Positions 33,045 through 39,827 of a stretch of DNA of 39,827 nt are shown piece after piece. Origin of the DNA: an uncultured Chitinophaga sp. GTDB taxonomy: Bacteria; Bacteroidota; Bacteroidia; Chitinophagales; Chitinophagaceae. The notes beneath the pieces were generated by a model. It did not search any database and was not told the DNA's origin. It worked only from the letters and a program-made list of their open reading frames with translations. The DNA is taken from assembly GCF_946479755.1 (NCBI RefSeq), contig NZ_CAMLHC010000052.1, positions 1 through 39,827 of the forward strand. The letters are read 5' to 3'. The position numbers and the translations under genes are program-made. The first letter of the stretch is position 1; each line of letters starts with the position of its first letter.

Positions 33045-33073
33045 ACGTTCATTTTTTGGGAGATGATTAACGA

Positions 33074-36000
33074 CTACAGGGTAACGCGTACGCCTGCACT
33101 GACCGTCCGGGACACCGGATAAATACCCAGATCTGTTCCGGGGGAGACATTATCACCCGAGGTCACTTCCGGGTCAAAGCCGGTATAGGATGTCCATGTC
33201 AGCAGGTTTTGGGCGGATACGAACACATTGACCGCCGATATTTTCCTGATGACCGACTTGGGCAGGGAATATCCCAGTGTGATATTTTTCACCCGCAGGA
33301 AAGAGCCGTTTTCGATAAACCGGTCGGAGAAAACCGGGGCTGGGTCCAGCTTTGCGCGTGGCATGGTTTGACTGGGATTGGCCGGTGTCCAACGATCAAG
33401 GGCTGAAGCGGCGGCATTCTGCTGACCGGTAAACAGTTCCAGCGACTGCCGGTTGGAGTTCAGGATTTTATTGCCATAGGTGCCCTGCAGCAGTACGGAG
33501 AGCGAAAACCCTTTCCAGGAGAAGTTATTACCTAGTCCGAGTATAAAATCCGGTTGTGCATTGCCGATGATCGTACGGTCGTTGGCGGTAGTAAAAATAC
33601 CGTCGCCGTTGATGTCCTTATACAGCCGGTCGCCCGCTTTGGGAGCGGCGTTACCGGTATATTTCCCTTTAGCTGTTTCTTCGCCTGTTTGCAGGATACC
33701 ATCTGTTACCGTACCATAGAAGCTGCCCAGCGGTTTACCTACCTTTATGATATAATTCCCGCTGATGTAGGACTGTGCACCATTACCGATCTTCAGCACT
33801 TCATTGCGGTTAAAGGAGATATTAAAATCCGTGTTCCAGGTGAAAGCGCCGGTAAAATTCCGGCTGCTGACGCTCAGCTCTATGCCTTTATTGAGCACCG
33901 AGCCAAAGTTCTGCAACGAGGAAGCTTGTCCGGAGGTCCAGGGTATTTCTACATTCAACAACAGGTTGGTCGTCTTTTTATAGTAGGCATCGACGGTAAA
34001 CAACAAACGGCTGTTGAGGAAGGCTGCATCCAGGCCGGCGTTGTACTGGTATGTTTTCTCCCATCCCAGCTGGTCGTTGGCGAGGCGGGAAGGGGCAAAG
34101 CCCGTGGCGATATTTTTACCGAAAAGATAGTTCAGGCTGTACAAAGTGGCCAGTGACTGGTACTCGCCTATCTCCAGGTTGCCCGTGGTGCCGAAGCTGG
34201 CACGTAGCTTCAGGTCATTAACCACGCTTGCGGCGGCTTTAAAAAACGGTTCGTTGCTGATACGCCAGGAAGCGGCGGCGGAAGGGAAATAGCCCCATTT
34301 ATTGCCTTTGCCGAAACGGGAAGAGCCGTCAGCGCGGATGCTGGCCGTGAAATAATAACGGCTGTCGTAGTTGTAGTTAACACGCGCCAGGTAGGAATGC
34401 AGCACCCACGCGGTGGCGTCTGCGAAGGGACGCACCAGCGTGGCGCCGCTTTGTAAACTATTGTAGGTAAGGTCGTTTGTGACAAAGTTCTGCGCCCCGG
34501 CCCTGACGATATCGCTTTTGAACTCCTGCTGGGTAAACCCGGCGAGCACGTCAAAAGTATGCTTTGAAATATTCCGTGTATACGTGACCGTATTTTCATT
34601 CAGCCAGGAATAGGCATTGTAGGTACCACGGGCGGCGCTGCCTTTGGTTTGTATGCCTTCGTAGATGGTGGAAGGGATATAGTTTTTTTCAGAGGTGTTG
34701 TTCACATCGGCGCCCAGCAGCACTTTTACGTTGAGGCCATCGAGGATGCTGTATTCAGCGAAAGCTGTTCCCAGCAGGCGGTTGGTGGTGGATTTATTCA
34801 GCTGTTCGTTGATGGTGGCCACCGGGTTGGCGAAAATGTTCTCGAAAGGATTGCGCAGCGTATAGCTGCCGTTGGGATCATAGATGGTGGCGGTAGGCGG
34901 CATCAGTAACAGGGAGGTGATAAAGCCGGAGGGGGCCACGTTGGCATCAGACTTGTTGACCGACAGGCTGGCGCTGACTTTCAGCCGGTCCAACGGTTGC
35001 GCATCTACGTTGGCCCGGATGCCCAGCCGAGTGAAGTCGGTGTGTTTAACAATGCCCTGTTGATCAAAGTAGTTGCCGGAGAGCAGGTAGCGGGTTTTGG
35101 CGTTGCCGCCGCTAATGGACAACTGGTGGTTCTGTACCGGCGCCGTGCGGAACACAGCATCCTGCCAGTCGGTGCCTTTGCCCAGCTGACTGATTTGTTC
35201 CTGCGACAGGTATTGGTTGGGCCCTTTGGCGGGGTTGGCATCATACAGGGCTTCATTGCGCAGGATGGCAAAATCATGCGCGTCCAGCAGGTCAATTTTC
35301 TTCCGGAGGGATTGCACGCCATAAGAGCCTTCATAGTTGAGCGTGTTCCTTTCTGCTTTGCCTTTGCGGGTGGTAACGATCACCACGCCGTTGGCGCCGC
35401 GGGAGCCGTAGATGGCGGTGGCGGAAGCGTCTTTGAGGATGTCGATGCTTTCAATGTCCGCCGGGTTGATGGCCGCCAACGGATTGACGGGCGCGCCTGT
35501 CAGGATACCGGGGCTGGCGGTGCTGTTGTAGATGGGGAAGCCATCAATCACGTACAGCGGTTCGTTGCCGCCCTGTATGGAGCTGCCGCCGCGGATGCGG
35601 ATGCTGACGCCGCCGCCGGGCTGTCCGGATGTCTGCGTTACCTGTACCCCGGGCACGGCGCCTTTCAGCGTCTGGTCAAAGGAGCTGACCGGCTGTTTAA
35701 GCAAAGGGCCGGAAACGGAGGCTATCGCACCGGTGAGGTCACTTTTTTTCTGTGTGCCGTAACCTACCACCACCACATCGTTTAGCTGGCTCTGTATCGC
35801 TTCCAGCGGAATCTCAATATGGCCGCCGGTGGCGGTGACTTCTATTTTGCGGTAGCCGATATAACTGATGATCAGCGTATAGGGAAATTTCTGACCGGTA
35901 ACGAAAACGAAGCGCCCTTCCGCATCCGTGGAAACGCCGTGGGTAGTGCCTTTGATATTGACCACCGCGCCGGGTAACGGCTCACGGGTGCGGGCATCTA

Positions 36001-36130
36001 CCACCCGCCCCGTCAGGTGTGAATTGATCAGTGGCGTGGTAGGTACCTGCGCTGCCGCCACCAGCGGCAGGAGATAGAGCATGGATAGCCCTATCCATGC
36101 CAGTATGTTTCTGCGTAACATTCGTTGCAT
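33074..36130 (-). CDS. SusC/RagA family TonB-linked outer-membrane protein
   Basis: 1018 residues. Signal peptide (AWIGLSMLYLLPLVAAAQ), then a carboxypeptidase-D-like regulatory domain (about 39-115: LTGRVVDARTREPLPGAVV), plug with VVVGYGTQKKSDLTGAI (from about 122), and a long beta barrel ending in VSAGVRVTL. It imports oligosaccharides with TonB energy. There is no STN domain, so it does not signal directly to an anti-sigma factor; none is encoded nearby. The first gene of the four-gene unit. The probable promoter lies in the 611-base gap upstream. Confidence 0.95.
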   Translation of the reverse strand: MQRMLRRNILAWIGLSMLYLLPLVAAAQVPTTPLINSHLTGRVVDARTREPLPGAVVNIKGTTHGVSTDAEGRFVFVTGQKFPYTLIISYIGYRKIEVTATGGHIEIPLEAIQSQLNDVVVVGYGTQKKSDLTGAIASVSGPLLKQPVSSFDQTLKGAVPGVQVTQTSGQPGGGVSIRIRGGSSIQGGNEPLYVIDGFPIYNSTASPGILTGAPVNPLAAINPADIESIDILKDASATAIYGSRGANGVVIVTTRKGKAERNTLNYEGSYGVQSLRKKIDLLDAHDFAILRNEALYDANPAKGPNQYLSQEQISQLGKGTDWQDAVFRTAPVQNHQLSISGGNAKTRYLLSGNYFDQQGIVKHTDFTRLGIRANVDAQPLDRLKVSASLSVNKSDANVAPSGFITSLLLMPPTATIYDPNGSYTLRNPFENIFANPVATINEQLNKSTTNRLLGTAFAEYSILDGLNVKVLLGADVNNTSEKNYIPSTIYEGIQTKGSAARGTYNAYSWLNENTVTYTRNISKHTFDVLAGFTQQEFKSDIVRAGAQNFVTNDLTYNSLQSGATLVRPFADATAWVLHSYLARVNYNYDSRYYFTASIRADGSSRFGKGNKWGYFPSAAASWRISNEPFFKAAASVVNDLKLRASFGTTGNLEIGEYQSLATLYSLNYLFGKNIATGFAPSRLANDQLGWEKTYQYNAGLDAAFLNSRLLFTVDAYYKKTTNLLLNVEIPWTSGQASSLQNFGSVLNKGIELSVSSRNFTGAFTWNTDFNISFNRNEVLKIGNGAQSYISGNYIIKVGKPLGSFYGTVTDGILQTGEETAKGKYTGNAAPKAGDRLYKDINGDGIFTTANDRTIIGNAQPDFILGLGNNFSWKGFSLSVLLQGTYGNKILNSNRQSLELFTGQQNAAASALDRWTPANPSQTMPRAKLDPAPVFSDRFIENGSFLRVKNITLGYSLPKSVIRKISAVNVFVSAQNLLTWTSYTGFDPEVTSGDNVSPGTDLGIYPVSRTVSAGVRVTL

Positions 36131-36741
36131 GTTTTAAAAGTTTGGACCGCTGCCGCTGGTTGCCTGCAGCAGGACATAACAATACCAGCCCGGAGAAAAC
36201 GGGCTTCTCAGAGAAATGATAAAAAGGGAAAGTGCCGGAAAGCTGTTACCGTCTACAACAGCATACGAAACAGCACCGCGCTCCGCATGTACGGTTAAAG
36301 TTGTCAGTGGTTGACATCTACTTAAAGTTTAGTATTGAAGAATAAAGTTGCCCGCTGACACTGCTGCCGGTAGTTTTATCGGGTGGTGCTAAAAACTACA
36401 CAAGGCCTGTTCTGCTGTAAATAGATTGGTTTTGCAGTGTACCTGGTAAGGACAACGGCGTAAAAGTAATACTATTTTTATTAGTACACAATATTTGTAG
36501 ACTATTAATAATAAGATTTTTTTGGGGTTGCCATCTTCGTGAATAAAGGGCGGGATAACGGCATAAAAGATGACATTTATACCAAGTGATCTTTCTGCAG
36601 GTCATCGCGTAAATACACTGCGTAAACAGGCCGTAACTTTGAAGTACATATTCCCGAATCCCTTGCCGGCCGGCAGGAACCCATTGTAAACCCTCATTCC
36701 CCATGGCGGTATCGCACCGCCATATTTAAAAATATACAGAC
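36131..36741. other. 611-base divergent intergenic region of susC and the beta-helix gene
   Basis: No supported gene; an open minus-strand frame of 102 codons (36396-36704) has no coding character. It should hold the promoters of both flanking genes. A small stem at 36187-36192 with 36200-36205 and another (36241-36261) lie in the susC leader. An AT-rich block lies at 36460-36520. Confidence 0.6.
36634..36641 (+). promoter_or_regulatory. Bacteroidota -7 promoter element (TAACTTTG)
   Basis: TAACTTTG matches TAnnTTTG and would give a leader of about 95 bases before the ATG at 36742. A -33 TTG at the expected distance is not clear. Confidence 0.45.
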
Positions 36742-38271
36742 ATGCAAAAGCTATTATTCTTAGTTGTTTGTTTCCTTGTATTCCAGGGAAACATCCAGGC
36801 TGCCCTTCCTTCCTTTCCGCGCCTCCTTCCTTTGCCGGCAGACATTACAGACAACTACATTGATGTTAAAACCGCTGGCGCCACAGGCGATGGGGTCACC
36901 AACGACCGTGCTGCGCTCAGCGCCGCAGCCACGCTCGCCTGCACCGAAGGGAAAAATTTATATTTCCCGCCGGGCGTTTATAACCTGGGTGACCTTACGG
37001 CATCGCAGCATGTGATGGACATCCAGGGTGCGCGCGGCATGACCATCGCCGGTAATCAGGCCACGCTGGTTTGCAGAAGCACTACAACGGGTGACAACCA
37101 GTTTTCTCCACCCCGTATCTTCCAGGTATCCTATTCCCGCGGTATTACCTTCAGGGGACTTCGGTTCGTGGACAGCGGGTATTCTGACTCTGCCACCTAC
37201 AAAGGCGCATATGGTATTTATATCCCCGCTACCTCGGGCGACGTCACCAACGTTGTTCTCGAAAACCTGGAGGCCAGCTCCGTGCTTGGGCTGATGTTCC
37301 GGGCTTATTCAACCAGCCGGTTTGAAAACATCAACATACGCAATGTACGGGTGGAGAAAAGTTATTATGGCTTTATCCTGAATGACCCCAGGAACCTGCG
37401 TATCAGCACTTACCGGGCCGACAGCCTGAAGCGGGCCCTGTTTCTTACCGGCGGCCAGTTCATTACGGCAGACATCCACAGCAACAACCACCAGGCAGCC
37501 AGCGCGGAAGTGTTGTTGAAATGTTATGGGATTCCGTTAAAAAATGTCAGGTTACATTACCGCAGTGATAACAGCAAGTCTGCCGGCAACGCTTTCATCT
37601 CGCTGGAACAGCAAGGCACTTCCGGCGAATTTCTGATAGACAATGTAGATATTGACGTGGATTGCAGCGGAAGTACAGTAGGCTTCCCGGTGGTGATCAA
37701 AGACCTTGATCCTATGGGCAACATTCTGCCCACTACTGACAAGCATTGGGACAACATACGTATTCGCGGATTATCTGCCGGCGTGCCCGGAAGACAAGTG
37801 CAGGTGCTCTCTACGCAAAGCAAGCCAGGACTGATAGAGGTTTCGCCTCAACTGGACCCCAACAATTTTCTGCCTTCGTATTATCCCGGCTTTGTCAGGT
37901 TAACAGAACATACGTGGAACTATACCATACCCGGTCCGCTGACCGCCGCCAGCCACTTTATAGATCTGTCAAAGTTTCCCGGCTTTCCGGGCCGCGTGGG
38001 TACGATCAAGGTAAACGCTGTGCTGATAGAAAACACCGGCTTGGGCGCAGCCACCAGCATGACGTTCCAGGAAGATATACTTTTTGTGTCCGTTGCCAAC
38101 AACGGCATGGTCACGATTATCAACCAGGCCAACCTGCAGAAAAAAAGTACAGGCAGTACAGTGGCCACTGCCAGTTACACTGCGAGCGGCACAGGCATCA
38201 ATGCTACTTTTTCCGCCTACGGCAACGGCCTTTCTGTAGCCTATCTGGCAGCGGAACCCTTTCAACGATAA
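36742..38271 (+). CDS. Secreted right-handed beta-helix protein (pectate lyase superfamily 3 type)
   Basis: 509 residues with a signal peptide (LLFLVVCFLVFQGNIQA). IDVKTAGATGDGVTND at 40-55 is the typical start of a pectate_lyase_3/GH28-like beta helix. About ten rungs follow to residue ~330 (YSRGITFRGLRFVDSG, VTNVVLENLEASS, FENINIRNVRVEKS, etc.). The last ~110 residues form a separate, Gly/Ser/Thr-rich domain. Catalytic residues cannot be assigned by eye. Divergent from susC; it could act on the same polysaccharide as the sulfatases, or bind a surface. Confidence 0.85.
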   Translation: MQKLLFLVVCFLVFQGNIQAALPSFPRLLPLPADITDNYIDVKTAGATGDGVTNDRAALSAAATLACTEGKNLYFPPGVYNLGDLTASQHVMDIQGARGMTIAGNQATLVCRSTTTGDNQFSPPRIFQVSYSRGITFRGLRFVDSGYSDSATYKGAYGIYIPATSGDVTNVVLENLEASSVLGLMFRAYSTSRFENINIRNVRVEKSYYGFILNDPRNLRISTYRADSLKRALFLTGGQFITADIHSNNHQAASAEVLLKCYGIPLKNVRLHYRSDNSKSAGNAFISLEQQGTSGEFLIDNVDIDVDCSGSTVGFPVVIKDLDPMGNILPTTDKHWDNIRIRGLSAGVPGRQVQVLSTQSKPGLIEVSPQLDPNNFLPSYYPGFVRLTEHTWNYTIPGPLTAASHFIDLSKFPGFPGRVGTIKVNAVLIENTGLGAATSMTFQEDILFVSVANNGMVTIINQANLQKKSTGSTVATASYTASGTGINATFSAYGNGLSVAYLAAEPFQR

Positions 38272-38275
38272 ACAA

Positions 38276-38313
38276 ACAGGCCCGCCACCTGGGAGCCAGG
38301 GTAGCGGGCCTGT
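38276..38313. terminator. Hairpin between convergent genes
   Basis: 10-bp stem (38276-38285 with 38304-38313) with an inner CCTGG/CCAGG stem. No long T tract on either strand, but it is placed between two convergent stop codons. Confidence 0.6.
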
Positions 38314-38326
38314 CATGAACATGGCA

Positions 38327-38731
38327 CTATATAAAAGCGCTGTTCCGTACCTCCACTACCGCATAGTATTTTTTGCGGCCGGAAAGCTGCCAGGTGAAAC
38401 TCTCTCCCTGTTGCAGTCCCATCAGGGCCAGTCCAAACAATGACAACGCGGAGATGCCGCCGGCTTGCTCGTCTGCTTCATCCGGTGGCATCAGTTTGTA
38501 TTCCAGGTTGATCCGGTTCACCGTATCCCGGATGATAACGGTGGAGTATAAACGGGAAGCGCTGTTAGGAAAATCGTCGACCGGTAATATGCTGGCTGTT
38601 TTGATCTTCTCCAGCTGTTGCTGTTGTATCTGTTTGTCATACATCAGCGGGGGATCGCTTTTTTTCAGGTGATCGATCAGCAGTTCATAATCTTTCTTCA
38701 GTAATAACAACGGTGCTTTATGGGTGGTCAT
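38327..38731 (-). CDS. GreA/GreB C-terminal domain protein (Rnk-like)
   Basis: 134 residues. The C-terminal half carries the pattern of the GreA/GreB FKBP-like domain: STVIIRDTVNRINLEYKLMPPDEADEQAGGISALSLFGLALMGLQQGESFTWQ. The N-terminal ~50 residues are helical but too short for the full coiled coil of GreA, as in Rnk proteins. It may bind RNA polymerase and affect elongation. Single gene, with an inverted-repeat cluster in its upstream region. Confidence 0.85.
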   Translation of the reverse strand: MTTHKAPLLLLKKDYELLIDHLKKSDPPLMYDKQIQQQQLEKIKTASILPVDDFPNSASRLYSTVIIRDTVNRINLEYKLMPPDEADEQAGGISALSLFGLALMGLQQGESFTWQLSGRKKYYAVVEVRNSAFI

Positions 38732-38760
38732 GATATGCAGTATTTTTTTCAGACAATAGA

Positions 38761-38793
38761 CTGCCTGCCGCCGTTACATACAACGGCAGGCAG
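38761..38793. repeat. Inverted repeat 1 of a cluster
   Basis: Perfect 10-bp arms (38761-38770 with 38784-38793), sequence CTGCCTGCCG and its complement. Confidence 0.6.
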
Positions 38794-38804
38794 CAATAAC
38801 AATC

Positions 38805-38835
38805 CGGTTGACAGTGATACTATCACTGTCAACCG
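38805..38835. repeat. Inverted repeat 2 of a cluster, near-continuous palindrome
   Basis: Perfect 15-bp arms (38805-38819 and 38821-38835) with a one-base centre. Too tight for a normal hairpin loop, so a protein-binding site is the more likely reading. Confidence 0.6.
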
Positions 38836-38842
38836 CTTAAAA

Positions 38843-38880
38843 TAATCCCCGTTCCGCGCTAACAGCCGGAGCGGGGATTA
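38843..38880. repeat. Inverted repeat 3 of a cluster
   Basis: 14-bp arms (38843-38856 with 38867-38880) with one G-T pair and a loop of ten. It may be a transcription terminator of the acetyltransferase gene, but without a T tract. Confidence 0.5.
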
Positions 38881-39107
38881 ATTATTGAAGTCTTTATAGT
38901 TTGAAAAGAAATAGAGCCTGCCACCAGCAAATGGCGTAACGCCGGCCAGCTGGAAGAGATTGGCAGGAGAGAAGAAAATGAATATGGAAAAAAGATTTTT
39001 CACTTCCTGTAAAGATACTAAAAATAGCGGGAAGCTATCCGGTGGTGGTAAACCGGCACGTATAAACGAAAACAGCTGCTCCAGCAAACCGCTGTCAGTA
39101 TAGGTAA

Positions 39108-39575
39108 TCAGTGGAGGCTTTTGGTCATCAGGGTTTCTTCAAAGCCTATTCCGTAATGGTAAGCAGTGAAGTCCTTTACTTTCTGCCAGCCATGTTTATA
39201 GTAAAATGCCAGTCCTGCCGGCGATGCGGCCAGTTGCAGCGTATCCAGTCCCCTGGCGCGTGCGTAATCTTCCAGGTGCGTCATTAATCGTTTTCCGATC
39301 CCCTGGTTTACATTTTGAAGCCTTGTATAAAAGCCAAACACCCAATTATCCTCCAGTGCCACGGTACCTACTATTTCCCCATTGATTTCCGCGCAGAAGA
39401 CGGCTTGTCGTTGTAGCTTTTCCGTCATGACCTGTTCGGAATAGTACCTGATAAAGATGTCCCACTGTTCGTTGCTGTAGTGCGGCTTCAACAGCGCTAG
39501 TGCGTTTTCGCAGATCAGATCACTTAATTGTTTGGCGTCGGGGAGGGAGGCTTCTCTGATAATAACTGGTTCCAT
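39108..39575 (-). CDS. GNAT family N-acetyltransferase
   Basis: 155 residues with a complete GNAT core: IREASLPDAKQLSDLI, AEINGEIVGTVALED, VNQGIGKRLMTHLEDYARARGLDTLQLAASPAGLAFYYKHGW. The Q/RxxGxG/A loop is NQGIGK and the C-terminal helix holds AFYYKHGW. Substrate unknown; the architecture fits the short amino-group acetyltransferases. The ATG at 39575 is in good position. A single gene, with tRNA-Ser and its terminator upstream. Confidence 0.9.
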   Translation of the reverse strand: MEPVIIREASLPDAKQLSDLICENALALLKPHYSNEQWDIFIRYYSEQVMTEKLQRQAVFCAEINGEIVGTVALEDNWVFGFYTRLQNVNQGIGKRLMTHLEDYARARGLDTLQLAASPAGLAFYYKHGWQKVKDFTAYHYGIGFEETLMTKSLH

Positions 39576-39703
39576 GTTAAACTATTTAGTGGCAGAAAAG
39601 AATATACATGTCAAAACGATCAGCACAAAACTCAATAAACCGGGAATGATAACTTGTACAAAGTTGCTGATTGCTGCGCAGGAATACAACGGGCTATAAT
39701 ACA

Positions 39704-39731
39704 AAAGGGCGCTCTTTTCAGAGCGCCCTTT
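39704..39731 (-). terminator. Terminator of tRNA-Ser
   Basis: Perfect 11-bp stem (39704-39714 with 39721-39731), loop of six, just past the tRNA 3' end; a short T tail on the minus strand. Confidence 0.75.
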
Positions 39732-39736
39732 GCCTG

Positions 39737-39827
39737 CGGTGAGGGAGGGATTCGAACCCTCGGTACAGGTTTAAGCCCGTACGACGGTTTAGCAAACCGT
39801 TCCTTTCGGCCACTCAGGCACCTCACC
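39737..39827 (-). tRNA. tRNA-Ser (anticodon GCT)
   Basis: 91 bases, class II with a long variable arm (CGTACGGGCTTAAACCTGTACCG region). Acceptor GGTGAGG/CCTCACC, T-loop TTCGAAT and anticodon loop TTGCTAA, anticodon GCT, reading AGC and AGU. The 5' end coincides with the window end; CCA is not encoded. Confidence 0.95.

Larger units (their letters stand above)
38732..39107. other. Intergenic region with three inverted repeats
   Basis: No gene is supported; a 69-codon open frame at 38878-39087 on the minus strand has no recognisable feature. Three inverted repeats lie at 38761-38793, 38805-38835 and 38843-38880, described separately. Confidence 0.5.

Noticed and set aside
34997..35785. 262-codon open frame on the plus strand opposite susC
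   Set aside because: Shadow ORF; susC is complete on the minus strand.
36396..36704. 102-codon open frame in the susC upstream region, minus strand
   Set aside because: No recognisable domain, covers AT-rich promoter DNA and overlaps the -7 element at 36634.
38761..38880. Cluster of repeats read as a CRISPR array
   Set aside because: The three units have different sequences and no regular spacers; no cas genes in the window.
38878..39087. 69-codon open frame between the acetyltransferase and the inverted-repeat cluster
   Set aside because: No domain or start signal; Phe-rich translation looks like chance, and its stop lies in the third inverted repeat.

Overview
The window looks like chromosomal DNA of a Bacteroidota species, most likely of the Chitinophaga type. 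The support is a SusC/SusD pair with tandem sulfatases, FtsX-type permeases of the Bacteroidota form, DUF2975/HTH and HxlR/DoxX pairs, lipoproteins with SC or AC lipoboxes followed by KK, scarce Shine-Dalgarno sequences, and two TAnnTTTG-type -7 elements. Base composition is moderately GC-rich except for a clearly AT-rich stretch at about 24.4-26.1 kb.

Layout. The window opens inside a tRNA-Pro(TGG) gene on the minus strand and closes exactly at the 5' end of a tRNA-Ser(GCT) gene, also minus. A second tRNA-Pro(TGG), identical over the 55 visible bases, lies at 26104-26178. From 0.1 to 24.4 kb is a mosaic of small transcription units: DUF1772 membrane protein and AraC regulator; Crp/Fnr regulator, DUF4267 and another small membrane protein; a large FtsX permease; PD40-type lipoprotein; GNAT; an SDR without the usual catalytic residues; a nucleotidyltransferase with an unknown partner; DUF2975 with an HTH regulator; an ABC ATPase with a permease-M1 peptidase fusion; HxlR/DoxX/Crp; an exported isochorismatase-like hydrolase; SRPBCC and VOC proteins; two unknown membrane proteins; a quinone-oxidoreductase-like MDR divergent from a second HxlR; and a seven-blade regulator-propeller lipoprotein. 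Several regulators face their probable target genes across short divergent intergenic regions that hold clear inverted repeats.

From 24.4 to 26.2 kb is an AT-rich insert next to tRNA-Pro. It carries a two-gene nucleotidyltransferase/small-protein module, and it is bounded by a degraded tRNA 3' end with its own terminator on one side and by the intact tRNA-Pro on the other. Other T-arm fragments lie inside it. This is the best candidate for an accessory or undescribed element here.

From 26.3 to 38.3 kb, an MDR oxidoreductase and a divergent AraC regulator are followed by a four-gene minus-strand unit, SusC - SusD - sulfatase - sulfatase. This is a small polysaccharide-utilisation locus that points to a sulfated glycan. 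A secreted beta-helix (pectate-lyase-3 type) protein is divergent from susC. The window ends with a GreA/Rnk-like protein, a cluster of three inverted repeats, a GNAT acetyltransferase and tRNA-Ser.
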